NCBI RefSeq assembly: GCF_007995245.1 | Contig: NZ_VCBA01000001.1 | Coordinates: forward strand, 511,730-575,729 | Length of the DNA stretch: 64,000 bases | From: Tateyamaria sp. syn59 | GTDB lineage: Bacteria > Pseudomonadota > Alphaproteobacteria > Rhodobacterales > Rhodobacteraceae | Direction: 5' to 3' | In this document: piece after piece, positions 7,398 through 15,733 of the stretch | Numbering within the stretch: the first letter of the stretch is position 1 | How the letters are laid out: each line of letters starts with the position of its first letter | The notes under the pieces: generated by a model | Database searches by the model: none | Seen by the model: only the letters and a program-made list of their open reading frames with translations | What the model was told of the DNA's origin: nothing | Program-made: the position numbers and the translations under genes

Positions 7398-8474
7398 ATG
7401 AAACCCGACCTGCAGACCCGGACGCCCAAGGCGCGCGGCGCGGTGACCAACGTGGTCAGCCGCTATGACAGCGTCACGCGCCATGCCGAGGCGGATGGCT
7501 GGGATGCGGACGACGACCTGCCGACGCTGCGGACCGAGGTCAGTGTCGAACGCCCACGGTCGTTGATCACCTACAACCGCTCGCCCGATCTGCCCTTTGA
7601 CCGGTCGATCAACCCCTATCGCGGGTGCGAACATGGCTGTGTCTACTGTTTTGCGCGGCCCAGCCACGCCTATCTGGGCCTGTCGCCGGGCCTCGATTTC
7701 GAGACGAAGCTGGTGGCGCGCCCCGACGCGCCAGACGTGCTGCGGGCCGAGCTTGCGCGCAAGAGCTACCGCGTCGCGCCCATCGCCATCGGCACCAACA
7801 CCGACCCGTACCAACCGATTGAGCGGGACCACGGCATCATGCGCGCCTGCCTTGAGGTGCTGGAGGGCTGCCGCCACCCCGTCGCCATTGTGACCAAGGG
7901 CACGCTGATCGAACGCGACATCGACATCCTGAGCGCACTGGCGCAGCGTGGACTGGCGCGGGTCGGCATCTCGGTCACGACCCTCGATGTGGCCCTGTCG
8001 CGTAAGATGGAGCCGCGCGCGCCCAGCCCCGCAAGGCGGCTCACGATGATCCGCAGGCTGGCGCAGGCGGGCATTCCGGTGCGCATCATGGCCTCGCCCA
8101 TGGTGCCCGCGCTGACCGACCCGGAACTTGAGACGATCCTCGCGGCAGGCAAGGACGCAGGTGCCCGCACCGCCAGCTGGATCATGCTGCGGCTGCCGCG
8201 CGAGGTCTCCCCGCTGTGGCAGGAGTGGCTGGCCGTGCACTACCCCAACCGCGCGGGCCGCATCATGTCCAAGCTGCGGGACATGCATGGCGGGCGCGAC
8301 TATGACGCGCGCTGGGGGCATCGGATGCGGGGGGAAGGGGCTTATGCCGAACTGGTACAGCATCGCTTCAAAATCGCGCTCAAACGCTTCGGGTTGCGGG
8401 AAACCGCACCGCCCATGCGCACCGACCTCTTCCGGCCTCCGCGCACCGACAGCGCACAACTCAGCCTGTTCTAG
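7398..8474 (+). CDS. PA0069-type radical SAM protein
   Basis: A 358-residue radical SAM enzyme of the Rv2578c/PA0069 group (photolyase-lyase-like SplB relatives). The iron-sulfur motif reads C-E-H-G-C-V-Y-C with Cys at about residues 77, 81 and 84, preceded by SINPYRG. Further landmarks are IGTNTDPYQPIE, V-T-K-G-T-L-I-E-R-D and VGISVTTLD, with MASPMVPALTD in the C-terminal part. The reaction of this family is unknown. I chose ATG 7398 (M-K-P-D-L-Q-T-R) because the region upstream is a promoter area although the frame stays open. Its TAG stop overlaps the stop of the convergent methyltransferase gene. Confidence 0.92.
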   Translation: MKPDLQTRTPKARGAVTNVVSRYDSVTRHAEADGWDADDDLPTLRTEVSVERPRSLITYNRSPDLPFDRSINPYRGCEHGCVYCFARPSHAYLGLSPGLDFETKLVARPDAPDVLRAELARKSYRVAPIAIGTNTDPYQPIERDHGIMRACLEVLEGCRHPVAIVTKGTLIERDIDILSALAQRGLARVGISVTTLDVALSRKMEPRAPSPARRLTMIRRLAQAGIPVRIMASPMVPALTDPELETILAAGKDAGARTASWIMLRLPREVSPLWQEWLAVHYPNRAGRIMSKLRDMHGGRDYDARWGHRMRGEGAYAELVQHRFKIALKRFGLRETAPPMRTDLFRPPRTDSAQLSLF

Positions 8475-9487
8475 GCCGCACGGCGACCGCGACGCTTGCG
8501 CACCGGCCGACCGTCATCATCGCCTGTGCCGTCGCTTTCCGACGAAAACGCGCCCAGGGCCGCCACGATCTGATCGAGGGTCGGGGCGGGGCCTTTGGAC
8601 CGCACATCCAGCGCTTCGCGCATCGTCTCCAGATGCGCAGGCGTGGTGCCGCAACACCCGCCAATGACTTTCGCACCGCAATTGCGCGCCATTTCGGCAT
8701 AATCCGCCATCAATTCCGGCGTGCCGTCATAGTGAATATGCCCGTCGTGATACTTGGGGATGCCCGCATTGCCCTTGGCCACGATGGGCAACTCGGTCCC
8801 CGTGGCGGCAAAGCCCAGCACGGTACGCAAGAGATCCGACGCCCCCGTGCCGCAATTCGCCCCAAAGGCAATCGGCGGAAACTCCAAACCACCCACCAAG
8901 GTCACCATGTCCGTACTGGTCACACCCATCATGGTGCGCCCGGCAGTGTCGAAACTCATGGTCCCGACCCAGGGCAAGCCAGCCAGCGCAAACCCCTCGG
9001 CAGCAGCGGTATATTCCTCGGGGGCGGAGATTGTCTCAAGCCAACCAATATCCGCGCCACCCGCCTTCAGCCCGGCGGCGGTCTCGTGAAACATCTCGAC
9101 CGCATCGGCATGGGTCAGGCTGCCCACAGGCTCCATGATCTCACCCGTCGGCCCGACAGAACCGGCGACCAGCACCTTGCGACCTGCGGCATCCGCGACA
9201 TCGCGACCAATCTCTGCCGATATCTTGCTCAACTCGAACGCGCGATGCCCTGCATCGTGCAGCTTCAGCCGCGACGCATTGGCGCCAAAGGAGTTGGTCA
9301 GAAACACATCGCTGCCTGCATCGACTGACCCTTTGTAGAGGGCGCGCACCTTGGCAGGCTCCTCTTCGTTCCACAGCTCGGGCGCATCGCCCGACATCAG
9401 ACCCATGGCAAACAGGTTTGTACCGGTGGCCCCATCAGCCAAAAGCGTCCCTTTTTCAGCCAGAAGGGTGGTCAATGGATCGGACAT
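8471..9487 (-). CDS. Homocysteine S-methyltransferase family protein (BHMT/MetH-N-like)
   Basis: A 338-residue TIM-barrel methyltransferase that activates homocysteine through a Zn-bound thiolate. The start LLADGATGTNLF matches the domain, and the zinc ligands are visible: Cys of GANCGTG (about residue 212) and the pair in IGGCCGTTP (about 278-279). It lacks the B12 and folate modules of full MetH, but a separate corrinoid protein lies 1.3 kb away. From memory, roseobacter homologues act as the homocysteine module of a split B12-dependent methionine synthase; that is inference here. The C-terminus ends in a basic tail, RKRRGRRAA. ATG 9487 is the first codon of the conserved domain. Confidence 0.9.
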   Translation of the reverse strand: MSDPLTTLLAEKGTLLADGATGTNLFAMGLMSGDAPELWNEEEPAKVRALYKGSVDAGSDVFLTNSFGANASRLKLHDAGHRAFELSKISAEIGRDVADAAGRKVLVAGSVGPTGEIMEPVGSLTHADAVEMFHETAAGLKAGGADIGWLETISAPEEYTAAAEGFALAGLPWVGTMSFDTAGRTMMGVTSTDMVTLVGGLEFPPIAFGANCGTGASDLLRTVLGFAATGTELPIVAKGNAGIPKYHDGHIHYDGTPELMADYAEMARNCGAKVIGGCCGTTPAHLETMREALDVRSKGPAPTLDQIVAALGAFSSESDGTGDDDGRPVRKRRGRRAA

Positions 9488-9524
9488 GGTCAAAACCTCT
9501 CGCGCGCGGTGATTGCCCCGTCTC

Positions 9525-11423
9525 TCACGCTGCCGAAGGTGAAGCCAGTTCATAATTCTCATCTTCTTGATGAGGGTTGTTTGCATTCTTTGCCGACACA
9601 GCTTCGAAAGCCGGTGCGGGCAAAGGATCCGGCGCGCGAATGGTGCGCGCAATATCCGCCAGCCCCAGGGCCAGTGCGAGCCAATTGGGCGCCGCCGCAT
9701 ATCGGGGCACCCAGCGCGGGGCATAGGCAGATTTGAACTGCCGCAAGCCCGTCCCACCCGCATGGACAACCGCCCGCGCCGTGGCCCACCGCCAGACCGC
9801 CCGCTGCGGATCCGGGCAAGCGATGACGGAGGCGAGGCTGACCCGCGCCACGCCCATCCCCTGGGCCGCCTCCAGTCCACGATGCACCAGCGCATGCATG
9901 GTGCCGTCCGGTGCGGTGGGGCCCTGCCGCATGATGTCCAGGCACCATTCCCGCGCGCCGCGATGAAAGGTGGCGAAGGCGATCAAGGCGTCACCTGAAT
10001 AAGCACTCACAACCCATTGGTCTGAAACATAATCAGGGCAGTACCGCCCCATGCTGCCACCGCGCGCAGGCCCGCACCGCCTTTGCCAATCCCGGTCCAG
10101 TTGGGCCGCACTCTGCGCGTCCGGCATGTGGCCCGCACGTATCGTGATCCCGGCCTTCTCCGCCGCGCGCAGCTTGCGGCGCAGCCGTCGCCGCGCCGGG
10201 CTGGTGAGGTCATAGCCATCCAGATCGACAATTGCGTCATCGGCAACATGCAGGATTGCCCAACGGGCATTCCGCGCCACCTGTGCCAGCCGCCGCCCAG
10301 CCTTGTAGATCACCGGTATGCGCCCGTGCCGTGCCGCCAAGCGCGTCAATCCTCGCACCACGTCTGGTTGCGTGGCGGTCGGGTCGGTGAACAAGGTCTC
10401 CGTCTGCGCCGTCCGCCAGACCGGCGCCATCGCAGATCCCGCGCGCGCGATCTGCCCCCCGTTCTGGCGCAGCGCCAGCGCCTCGCTGCGGGGCAGGCTA
10501 TGCCATCCGGGCTGCTGCCGTTCAACCACCTGCGGCACCGGCAAGGGGCGCAACATCGCCGCCATAGCAAGGCAGGCGGGCGCGGCATAATATACAAGGC
10601 GAAACGCAAGGATCGCCGCCAAAACCCCCGCCTCGGCGCCCAGCGGGAGGGCCGACACCAGCACCAGTTCAAAGGGACCGATCCCGCCCGGCGTGTTCGA
10701 CACCAGCCCGCAGCCAAGCGCCACCATGAACAGCGGCAGCAGCGCAAAATAAGGTAACGTCCCGGCGGGCAGCAGGACCCAAAGTGCTGCCGCCGCCAGC
10801 ACCATGTCCACCGTCGCCCACAGCAGGATCGCACCTGACACGCGCAAGCTGGGCAAGGGAATGCGGTGTGTGCCGATCCGCAGCGTCGGGCGCCAGAAGA
10901 GCAGCGCCGCCGCTGCAGGCAACAGCACTAGCGCCGCCAGCGACAGCGCCATCGTCCAGGGCGGCGCGGGCAGCACCGCACAGATAATCCCCGTCACACA
11001 GGCCCAGGCCGCCACAAAACTCAGCGACACGAAGGTCGACAATTTCAGCGCCTGGCCCACGCCCATGTCAGGCAACATCCGCCAGCGCGCCACGGCCCCG
11101 GACAGCAGGCCAAATCCCACCGTTTGCCCGATCGCGATGCCCACGGCGCCTGAAATACGCCCGCGCCGGGCGCTGATGCCGGTGTTCAGCGTGCGATGCG
11201 CCTGCACGTCATATTGCGCCACGGCGGCAAAGCTGCCCACGGTTAGCAGCGCGGCGCAGGCCCATTGCAGGACCGAGATGTCCGCCAGTTGCCGGGGCAG
11301 GGTGGCCAGCACATCGCCGGGGATCTGCCGCGACAAAAGCATCGCACAGCCCAGCAGGATCAGGATGGGAAAGCTGATGCGCACCGCGGCGCGCAGGGCG
11401 GTCACCGCCTGTGATCTGTTCAT
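9525..11423 (-). CDS. MprF/LpiA-like aminoacyl-phosphatidylglycerol synthase (short form)
   Basis: MprF-type enzymes move an amino acid, usually lysine, from its tRNA to phosphatidylglycerol and so reduce surface negative charge. The 632-residue protein has about eight N-terminal membrane helices with the flippase-like features A-V-A-R-W-R and NTPGGIGPFELV (residues roughly 10-310), then a cytosolic DUF2156 GNAT-like synthase domain (D-D-A-I-V-D-L-D-G-Y, LRRKLRAAEKAGI, ending GLRQFKSAYAPRWVPRYAA). Full MprF proteins are about 840 residues, so the membrane half is reduced. ATG 11423 follows GGGGGCGAAGAC, a good ribosome site. An inverted repeat lies just upstream. Confidence 0.82.
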   Translation of the reverse strand: MNRSQAVTALRAAVRISFPILILLGCAMLLSRQIPGDVLATLPRQLADISVLQWACAALLTVGSFAAVAQYDVQAHRTLNTGISARRGRISGAVGIAIGQTVGFGLLSGAVARWRMLPDMGVGQALKLSTFVSLSFVAAWACVTGIICAVLPAPPWTMALSLAALVLLPAAAALLFWRPTLRIGTHRIPLPSLRVSGAILLWATVDMVLAAAALWVLLPAGTLPYFALLPLFMVALGCGLVSNTPGGIGPFELVLVSALPLGAEAGVLAAILAFRLVYYAAPACLAMAAMLRPLPVPQVVERQQPGWHSLPRSEALALRQNGGQIARAGSAMAPVWRTAQTETLFTDPTATQPDVVRGLTRLAARHGRIPVIYKAGRRLAQVARNARWAILHVADDAIVDLDGYDLTSPARRRLRRKLRAAEKAGITIRAGHMPDAQSAAQLDRDWQRRCGPARGGSMGRYCPDYVSDQWVVSAYSGDALIAFATFHRGAREWCLDIMRQGPTAPDGTMHALVHRGLEAAQGMGVARVSLASVIACPDPQRAVWRWATARAVVHAGGTGLRQFKSAYAPRWVPRYAAAPNWLALALGLADIARTIRAPDPLPAPAFEAVSAKNANNPHQEDENYELASPSAA

Positions 11424-11452
11424 GTCTTCGCCCCCTTGCTCGACCACCCGCG

Positions 11453-11488
11453 TTAAGACCTAGCGCGCGATGGTAAGGCAGGTCTTAA
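11453..11488. promoter_or_regulatory. Inverted repeat upstream of the MprF-like gene
   Basis: Perfect 9-bp arms TTAAGACCT (11453-11461) and AGGTCTTAA (11480-11488) are separated by 18 bases, 30 bases before the gene's ATG. The spacing (centre to centre 27 bp) fits two half-sites near a promoter or a leader hairpin. Confidence 0.45.
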
Positions 11489-11531
11489 CAGGGGCCAGTC
11501 AAATACGGACAATGCGATGGAATGGGGCAAT

Positions 11532-11567
11532 GAAAAGGGGGCGCGCATCCGTCAGACCACGCGCCCC
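11532..11567 (-). terminator. Rho-independent terminator of the ATP synthase zeta gene
   Basis: On the minus strand GGGGCGCG (from 11567) pairs with CGCGCCCC (to 11538), followed by CTTTTCA. It starts about 30 bases after the zeta gene stop. Confidence 0.7.
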
Positions 11568-11598
11568 ATTCACATGAACTACGTATTGCAGTTAATTG

Positions 11599-11919
11599 TT
11601 ATGTATCAATTTCCTGCATCAGCTGCGCCTTCGCCTCGGCCATCAATTCAACCATTTTTGCGCGAATTGTCGCTTCATCGGCTTTGGTGCCCAGATCGCC
11701 CGACACCTTGCGATAGACGTCCTCGTCTCCCGCCTCTTCAAAGTCGGCCTTGATCACCTCGCGGGCGTACTCTGTTGCCGCGTCTCCGGTCTTGCCCAGG
11801 AGGTCAGCGGCCCACAGTCCCAACAGCTTGTTGCGGCGGGCCTCGGCCTTGAACTGCATCTCCGCGTCATGGGCGAATTTGTTTTCGAATGCGTTTTCGC
11901 GATCTTCAAAGGTGCTCAT
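11599..11919 (-). CDS. ATP synthase inhibitor zeta subunit (DUF1476)
   Basis: The 106-residue all-helical protein begins STFEDRENAFENKFAHDAE and continues with FKAEARRNKLLGLWAADLLG, which is the signature of DUF1476. In Paracoccus denitrificans this protein is the zeta subunit, a natural inhibitor that blocks reverse rotation (ATP hydrolysis) of F1-ATPase. The N-terminal segment is the inhibitory part. ATG 11919 sits behind a G-rich ribosome site (GGGGGGGGCCG on the gene strand). It is divergent from purC, an arrangement I recall as common in alphaproteobacteria. No atp genes are in the window. Confidence 0.92.
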   Translation of the reverse strand: MSTFEDRENAFENKFAHDAEMQFKAEARRNKLLGLWAADLLGKTGDAATEYAREVIKADFEEAGDEDVYRKVSGDLGTKADEATIRAKMVELMAEAKAQLMQEIDT

Positions 11920-12092
11920 CGGCCCCCCCCTTTGTGGCAATGTTTCCTTACCAGATAGGCAGGCACGCCCGGCCCATGCAACCCCCCTCTGACCGTTCAG
12001 ACCACCCCATCGCTTGCGGCAATTGGGTCGATTGCTTATGAGGTGCCCATTGCAGGGCAGACTCAGCCGCCCGCACACGCGAAAGGACGCCC

Positions 12093-12854
12093 ATGGCGCG
12101 ACGCAAGAAGATCTATGAGGGCAAGGCCAAGATTCTCTACGAAGGTCCCGAGCCCGGCACGATTGTCCAATATTTCAAAGATGATGCCACCGCCTTCAAC
12201 GCCCAGAAAAAGGACGTGATCGAGGGCAAGGGTGTGTTGAACAACCGCCTGAGCGAGTTCTTCATGACTGGCCTCGGCCAGATCGGTGTGCCGACCCACT
12301 TCCTCAAGCGTCTGAACATGCGCGAGCAGCTGGTGCGATCCTGCGAAATCGTGCCGCTTGAGGTGATCGTGCGCAACTACGCCGCCGGAACCATGAGCGA
12401 GCGGCTGGGCATCGAGGAGGGAACGCAACTGCCGCGGCCCATCGTCGAGTACTGCTACAAAGACGACAAGCTGGGTGATCCGCTGGTCACCGAAGAGCAC
12501 ATCGCAGCCTTTGGCTGGGCCAGTCAGCAGGATATGGACGATATTTTGAGCTTGGCCCTGCGGGTCAACGATTTCCTGTCGGGCGTCATGCTGGCCGTGG
12601 GTATCCGGCTGGTGGACTTCAAGATCGAGATCGGGCGGATCTACGAAGGTGATTTCATGCGCCTGATTATCGCCGACGAGATCAGCCCCGACAGCTGCCG
12701 GCTTTGGGACATCGAGACGGGCCAGAAGCTCGACAAGGACGTGTTCCGCCGTGACCTTGGCAACCTGGCGGACGCCTACACTGAAGTGGCCCGGCGCCTG
12801 GGTGTGATGCCCAAGAACGCCGCGCCCATCACCAAACCGACCCTGATCAACTGA
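12093..12854 (+). CDS. purC: Phosphoribosylaminoimidazole-succinocarboxamide synthase (SAICAR synthetase)
   Basis: PurC joins CAIR and aspartate using ATP. The 253-residue protein shows [11 protein letters not shown] near the start, D-D-A-T-A-F-N-A with the ATP-site residues, [14 protein letters not shown], the substrate-binding [14 protein letters not shown], and [14 protein letters not shown], all standard. Length is typical for the short bacterial form. It heads a purC-purS-purQ run with 14 bases before purS, so one transcript is likely. GAAAGGAC before the ATG is a plausible ribosome site. Confidence 0.97.
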   Translation: MARRKKIYEGKAKILYEGPEPGTIVQYFKDDATAFNAQKKDVIEGKGVLNNRLSEFFMTGLGQIGVPTHFLKRLNMREQLVRSCEIVPLEVIVRNYAAGTMSERLGIEEGTQLPRPIVEYCYKDDKLGDPLVTEEHIAAFGWASQQDMDDILSLALRVNDFLSGVMLAVGIRLVDFKIEIGRIYEGDFMRLIIADEISPDSCRLWDIETGQKLDKDVFRRDLGNLADAYTEVARRLGVMPKNAAPITKPTLIN

Positions 12855-12868
12855 AGGACCGACCCGAG

Positions 12869-13099
12869 ATGAAAGCGATCGTGCATGTGATGCTCAAGAA
12901 CGGGGTGCTCGACCCGCAGGGCGAGGCGGTGCGCCATGCTCTGGGGGCCTTGGGATTTGACGGGGTCAATGGGGTGCGGCAGGGCAAGGTGATCGAGTTG
13001 GACCTTGCGGACGGCATCAGCGAGGCGGATGTGACGGCCATGTGCGAGAAGCTTTTGGCCAATACGGTGATCGAGAGCTACCGGGTGGAGATGGGGTGA
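12869..13099 (+). CDS. purS: Phosphoribosylformylglycinamidine synthase, PurS subunit
   Basis: PurS (76 residues) is the small structural subunit of the three-part FGAM synthetase PurL/PurQ/PurS, channelling ammonia from PurQ to PurL. The sequence A-I-V-H-V-M-L-K-N-G-V-L-D-P-Q-G-E-A and GFDGVNGVRQGKVIEL are characteristic, as is the C-terminal N-T-V-I-E-S-Y-R-V-E. The presence of PurS predicts a short PurL encoded elsewhere. It starts 14 bases after purC. Confidence 0.96.
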   Translation: MKAIVHVMLKNGVLDPQGEAVRHALGALGFDGVNGVRQGKVIELDLADGISEADVTAMCEKLLANTVIESYRVEMG

Positions 13100-13133
13100 G
13101 AAGTTCACAGGTGTGAATGGTTAATGGATGATT

Positions 13134-13153
13134 AAATTGATTATTATCAATTT
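13134..13153. other. AT-rich hairpin in the purS-purQ gap
   Basis: Arms AAATTGAT (13134-13141) and ATCAATTT (13146-13153) close over TATT inside a 126-base gap that is far richer in A/T than the flanks and also contains TTTTTCATCTTATTTTTTTCTTC. It may be a processing site, attenuator or promoter-proximal element for purQ. Confidence 0.4.
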
Positions 13154-13225
13154 CTTGCGGTCCGTTTTTCATCTTATTTTTTTCTTCAATTCTTACCCGG
13201 ACCTTAACGCTGAGGAGTGTGTGAC

Positions 13226-13894
13226 GTGAAAGCTGCCGTTGTTGTCTTCCCCGGATCAAACTGTGATCGGGACCTGGCCGTGGCCTTTCGGGCGGCGGGC
13301 GCCGAGGTCGAGATGGTTTGGCATAAGGACACTGACTTGCCCAGCGACATCGACATCGTGGGCGTGCCGGGGGGCTTTTCCTTTGGCGACTATCTGCGCT
13401 GCGGGGCCATCGCGGCGAACTCGCCCATCTGTAAGACGGTGAAGAGCCACGCCGACAAGGGCGGTTACGTCCTTGGCATCTGCAACGGGTTTCAGGTGCT
13501 GACCGAGACCGGCATCCTGCCCGGTGCGCTGTTGCGCAATGAAGGGCTGAAATACATCTGCAAGACCGTCGGCCTTCGGATCGAGACTTCGCAATCGGCG
13601 TTCACCGAAGGCTACAACGCGGGAGATGTGGTCGACATCCCCATCGCGCATCACGACGGCAACTATTTCGCGGACCAGACCACCCTCGACGCGTTGGAGA
13701 GCGAGGATCGTGTGGCCTTCCGCTACACCGACAATCCGAACGGGTCGCAACGAGATATTGCGGGCATCCTGTCGGACAACCGCAGGGTGTTGGGTATGAT
13801 GCCGCACCCGGAACGGGCGGCGGATGCGGGCCATGGCGGCACGGATGGACAGGCGCTCTTCCGCGCAGTGGTGGGACAACTGACATCGGCGTGA
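13226..13894 (+). CDS. purQ: Phosphoribosylformylglycinamidine synthase, PurQ glutaminase subunit
   Basis: PurQ hydrolyses glutamine and feeds ammonia to PurL. The 222-residue class I amidotransferase shows [14 protein letters not shown] at the start, [17 protein letters not shown], the nucleophile elbow G-I-C-N-G-F-Q-V-L (Cys near residue 87) and the catalytic His/Glu in [10 protein letters not shown]. The start is taken as GTG 13226, eight bases after AGGAG; a GTG three codons upstream overlaps the ribosome site and is less likely. It is separated from purS by an unusual AT-rich gap. Confidence 0.95.
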   Translation: MKAAVVVFPGSNCDRDLAVAFRAAGAEVEMVWHKDTDLPSDIDIVGVPGGFSFGDYLRCGAIAANSPICKTVKSHADKGGYVLGICNGFQVLTETGILPGALLRNEGLKYICKTVGLRIETSQSAFTEGYNAGDVVDIPIAHHDGNYFADQTTLDALESEDRVAFRYTDNPNGSQRDIAGILSDNRRVLGMMPHPERAADAGHGGTDGQALFRAVVGQLTSA

Positions 13895-13931
13895 CTTGAG
13901 CGAAACCGACCGAGGCCGTAGGGTCGCGGAC

Positions 13932-15713
13932 ATGCCAGTTGCATCGCGTAACAAGGAAACCCGGACCTCGACCACCAGTTGGCGTGTACGTATCGCATTG
14001 GTGGTGCTGACCGTTGCGGCGGTGATCACCGTCTTTTTCACCAACAGGCTGCTGACCGACCGGTTTACGGAAACGACGCGCAACCGGGCCGAACTGCGCC
14101 TCGCGCTGTATTCCGGCAACCTGCTGAGCGAGTTGCGTCAGAACCAGATCGTGCCGCAGCTGCTGGCGCGTGACCCGACGTTGATCGGCGCGCTGAACAG
14201 CCAGGATTACCAGCAATCCACGCAGCGCCTGATTTCCTTTGTCGAGGAGATCGGTGCGGCCAACCTGATGCTGCTGGACAGCGACGGGCGTACCGTGGCC
14301 GCGACGGACCGCAGCAGGCTGGGGTCAAACCACCGCACAGCGCCCTATTTTATTGACGCATTGCGCGCCAGCAACACGATTTTCACCGTCGCAGAACGTG
14401 AGGCGGGCGGGTTCACCTTTACCTATTCGCGCCGGGTGACGGCGGGGGGCGATGTTCTGGGTGTGATCGCTGTTGAGGTCGATCTGCAGAAGTTTGAACG
14501 CGCCTGGGCCGGGATTTCGGCGGCGGTTCTGGTGACTGACAGCGCGGGGCAGATCATCCTAGCAACCGAGCCGCGCTGGCGCGGGCGGACCGAAGAGGTG
14601 GCGTTGGCGCGCCAGACCCCGCAAAGCGCCATCGAGCGCGCGATCCGGGCCACCGCCGATTGGACCGCACTGCCGCCAGATGCCTATTTGCAGGGCGAGG
14701 GGGTCATGCGGCTGGAGGCGCGGATCCCGTTCCGGGGGTGGCGGATGACATCCTTTACCACATACGAATCCGTACGCGAGCGTGTGAACGGGGTTCTGGC
14801 CCTTGAAATCATGGGATTCGCCATCTTTCTGGCGCTCGCTTTTTATGCAATGAGCCGCAGGTCCGCCCTGCGCGTGGCCTTGTTTGCACGCGAGTCGGCA
14901 GAGCTTCGCCATCTGAACATCCAGTTGCAGCGGGAAATCGCCGAGCGAAAACGGGTGCAGGAAGACCTCGCTCAGGCCGAACAAACCCTTGAGCAATCGT
15001 CGAAACTGGCCGCCCTTGGCGAGATGTCGGCCGCCGTCAGTCACGAGCTGAACCAGCCGCTGGCTGCGATGAAGACCTATCTGGCCGGGGCGCGTCTGCT
15101 GCTGCGTCGCAACCGGCCCGACGAGGCGCTGGTCAGCTTTGGCCGCATCGACGATCTGATCGAGCGGATGGGTGCGATCACGCGCCAGCTCAAGTCCTAT
15201 GCCCGCAAGGGGCAGGACGCGCTAAGCCCTGTAAATATGGGCGATGCGCTGGCGTCTAGCCTGTCGATGATGGAGCCGCAGTTGCGTCAGCGTCAGGTGC
15301 TGATCAACCGCGTGGTGCCGCCGGAACCCATCGAGGTCATGGGAGACCGGATGCGTATTGAGCAGGTGATGGTGAACCTGTTGCGCAATGCCATCGACGC
15401 CACCAAGTCGGAGCGCGAGCCGCAGGTCGATATCATCCTGTCGGCTGGAGAGACCGCCACGCTGACCGTGCGCGACAATGGTCCGGGGATCGAGGATTTG
15501 GACAGCCTGTTCGAGCCGTTTTACACAACCAAGCAGCCCGGCGACGGTGTTGGCCTGGGACTTGCTATCTCGTCCGGCATTGTGAACGATTTAGGAGGAC
15601 GGTTGGTGGCCCGGAACGGACAGATGGGCGGCGCCGTATTTGAAATGCAGCTTCCGGTGCTGGATGACGACAGCACCGCGGGCGACAACGACAAGATCAG
15701 CGCGGCGCAGTAG
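13932..15713 (+). CDS. dctB: C4-dicarboxylate transport sensor histidine kinase
   Basis: DctB is a membrane kinase that senses dicarboxylates outside and phosphorylates DctD. The protein (593 residues from this ATG) has a first membrane helix IALVVLTVAAVITVFF, a periplasmic double-PAS-like sensor domain of about 250 residues, a second helix ALEIMGFAIFLALAFYAM, a coiled linker, then the kinase: S-H-E-L-N-Q-P-L-A-A-M-K (phospho-His), N-L-L-R-N-A-I-D-A, DNGPGIED and GVGLGLAISSGIV. A TTG 12 codons earlier is an alternative start. dctD follows 20 bases later. No dct or TRAP transporter genes are next to it here. Confidence 0.9.
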   Translation: MPVASRNKETRTSTTSWRVRIALVVLTVAAVITVFFTNRLLTDRFTETTRNRAELRLALYSGNLLSELRQNQIVPQLLARDPTLIGALNSQDYQQSTQRLISFVEEIGAANLMLLDSDGRTVAATDRSRLGSNHRTAPYFIDALRASNTIFTVAEREAGGFTFTYSRRVTAGGDVLGVIAVEVDLQKFERAWAGISAAVLVTDSAGQIILATEPRWRGRTEEVALARQTPQSAIERAIRATADWTALPPDAYLQGEGVMRLEARIPFRGWRMTSFTTYESVRERVNGVLALEIMGFAIFLALAFYAMSRRSALRVALFARESAELRHLNIQLQREIAERKRVQEDLAQAEQTLEQSSKLAALGEMSAAVSHELNQPLAAMKTYLAGARLLLRRNRPDEALVSFGRIDDLIERMGAITRQLKSYARKGQDALSPVNMGDALASSLSMMEPQLRQRQVLINRVVPPEPIEVMGDRMRIEQVMVNLLRNAIDATKSEREPQVDIILSAGETATLTVRDNGPGIEDLDSLFEPFYTTKQPGDGVGLGLAISSGIVNDLGGRLVARNGQMGGAVFEMQLPVLDDDSTAGDNDKISAAQ

Positions 15714-15733
15714 CGACCCGTGAGGAGCATAAG

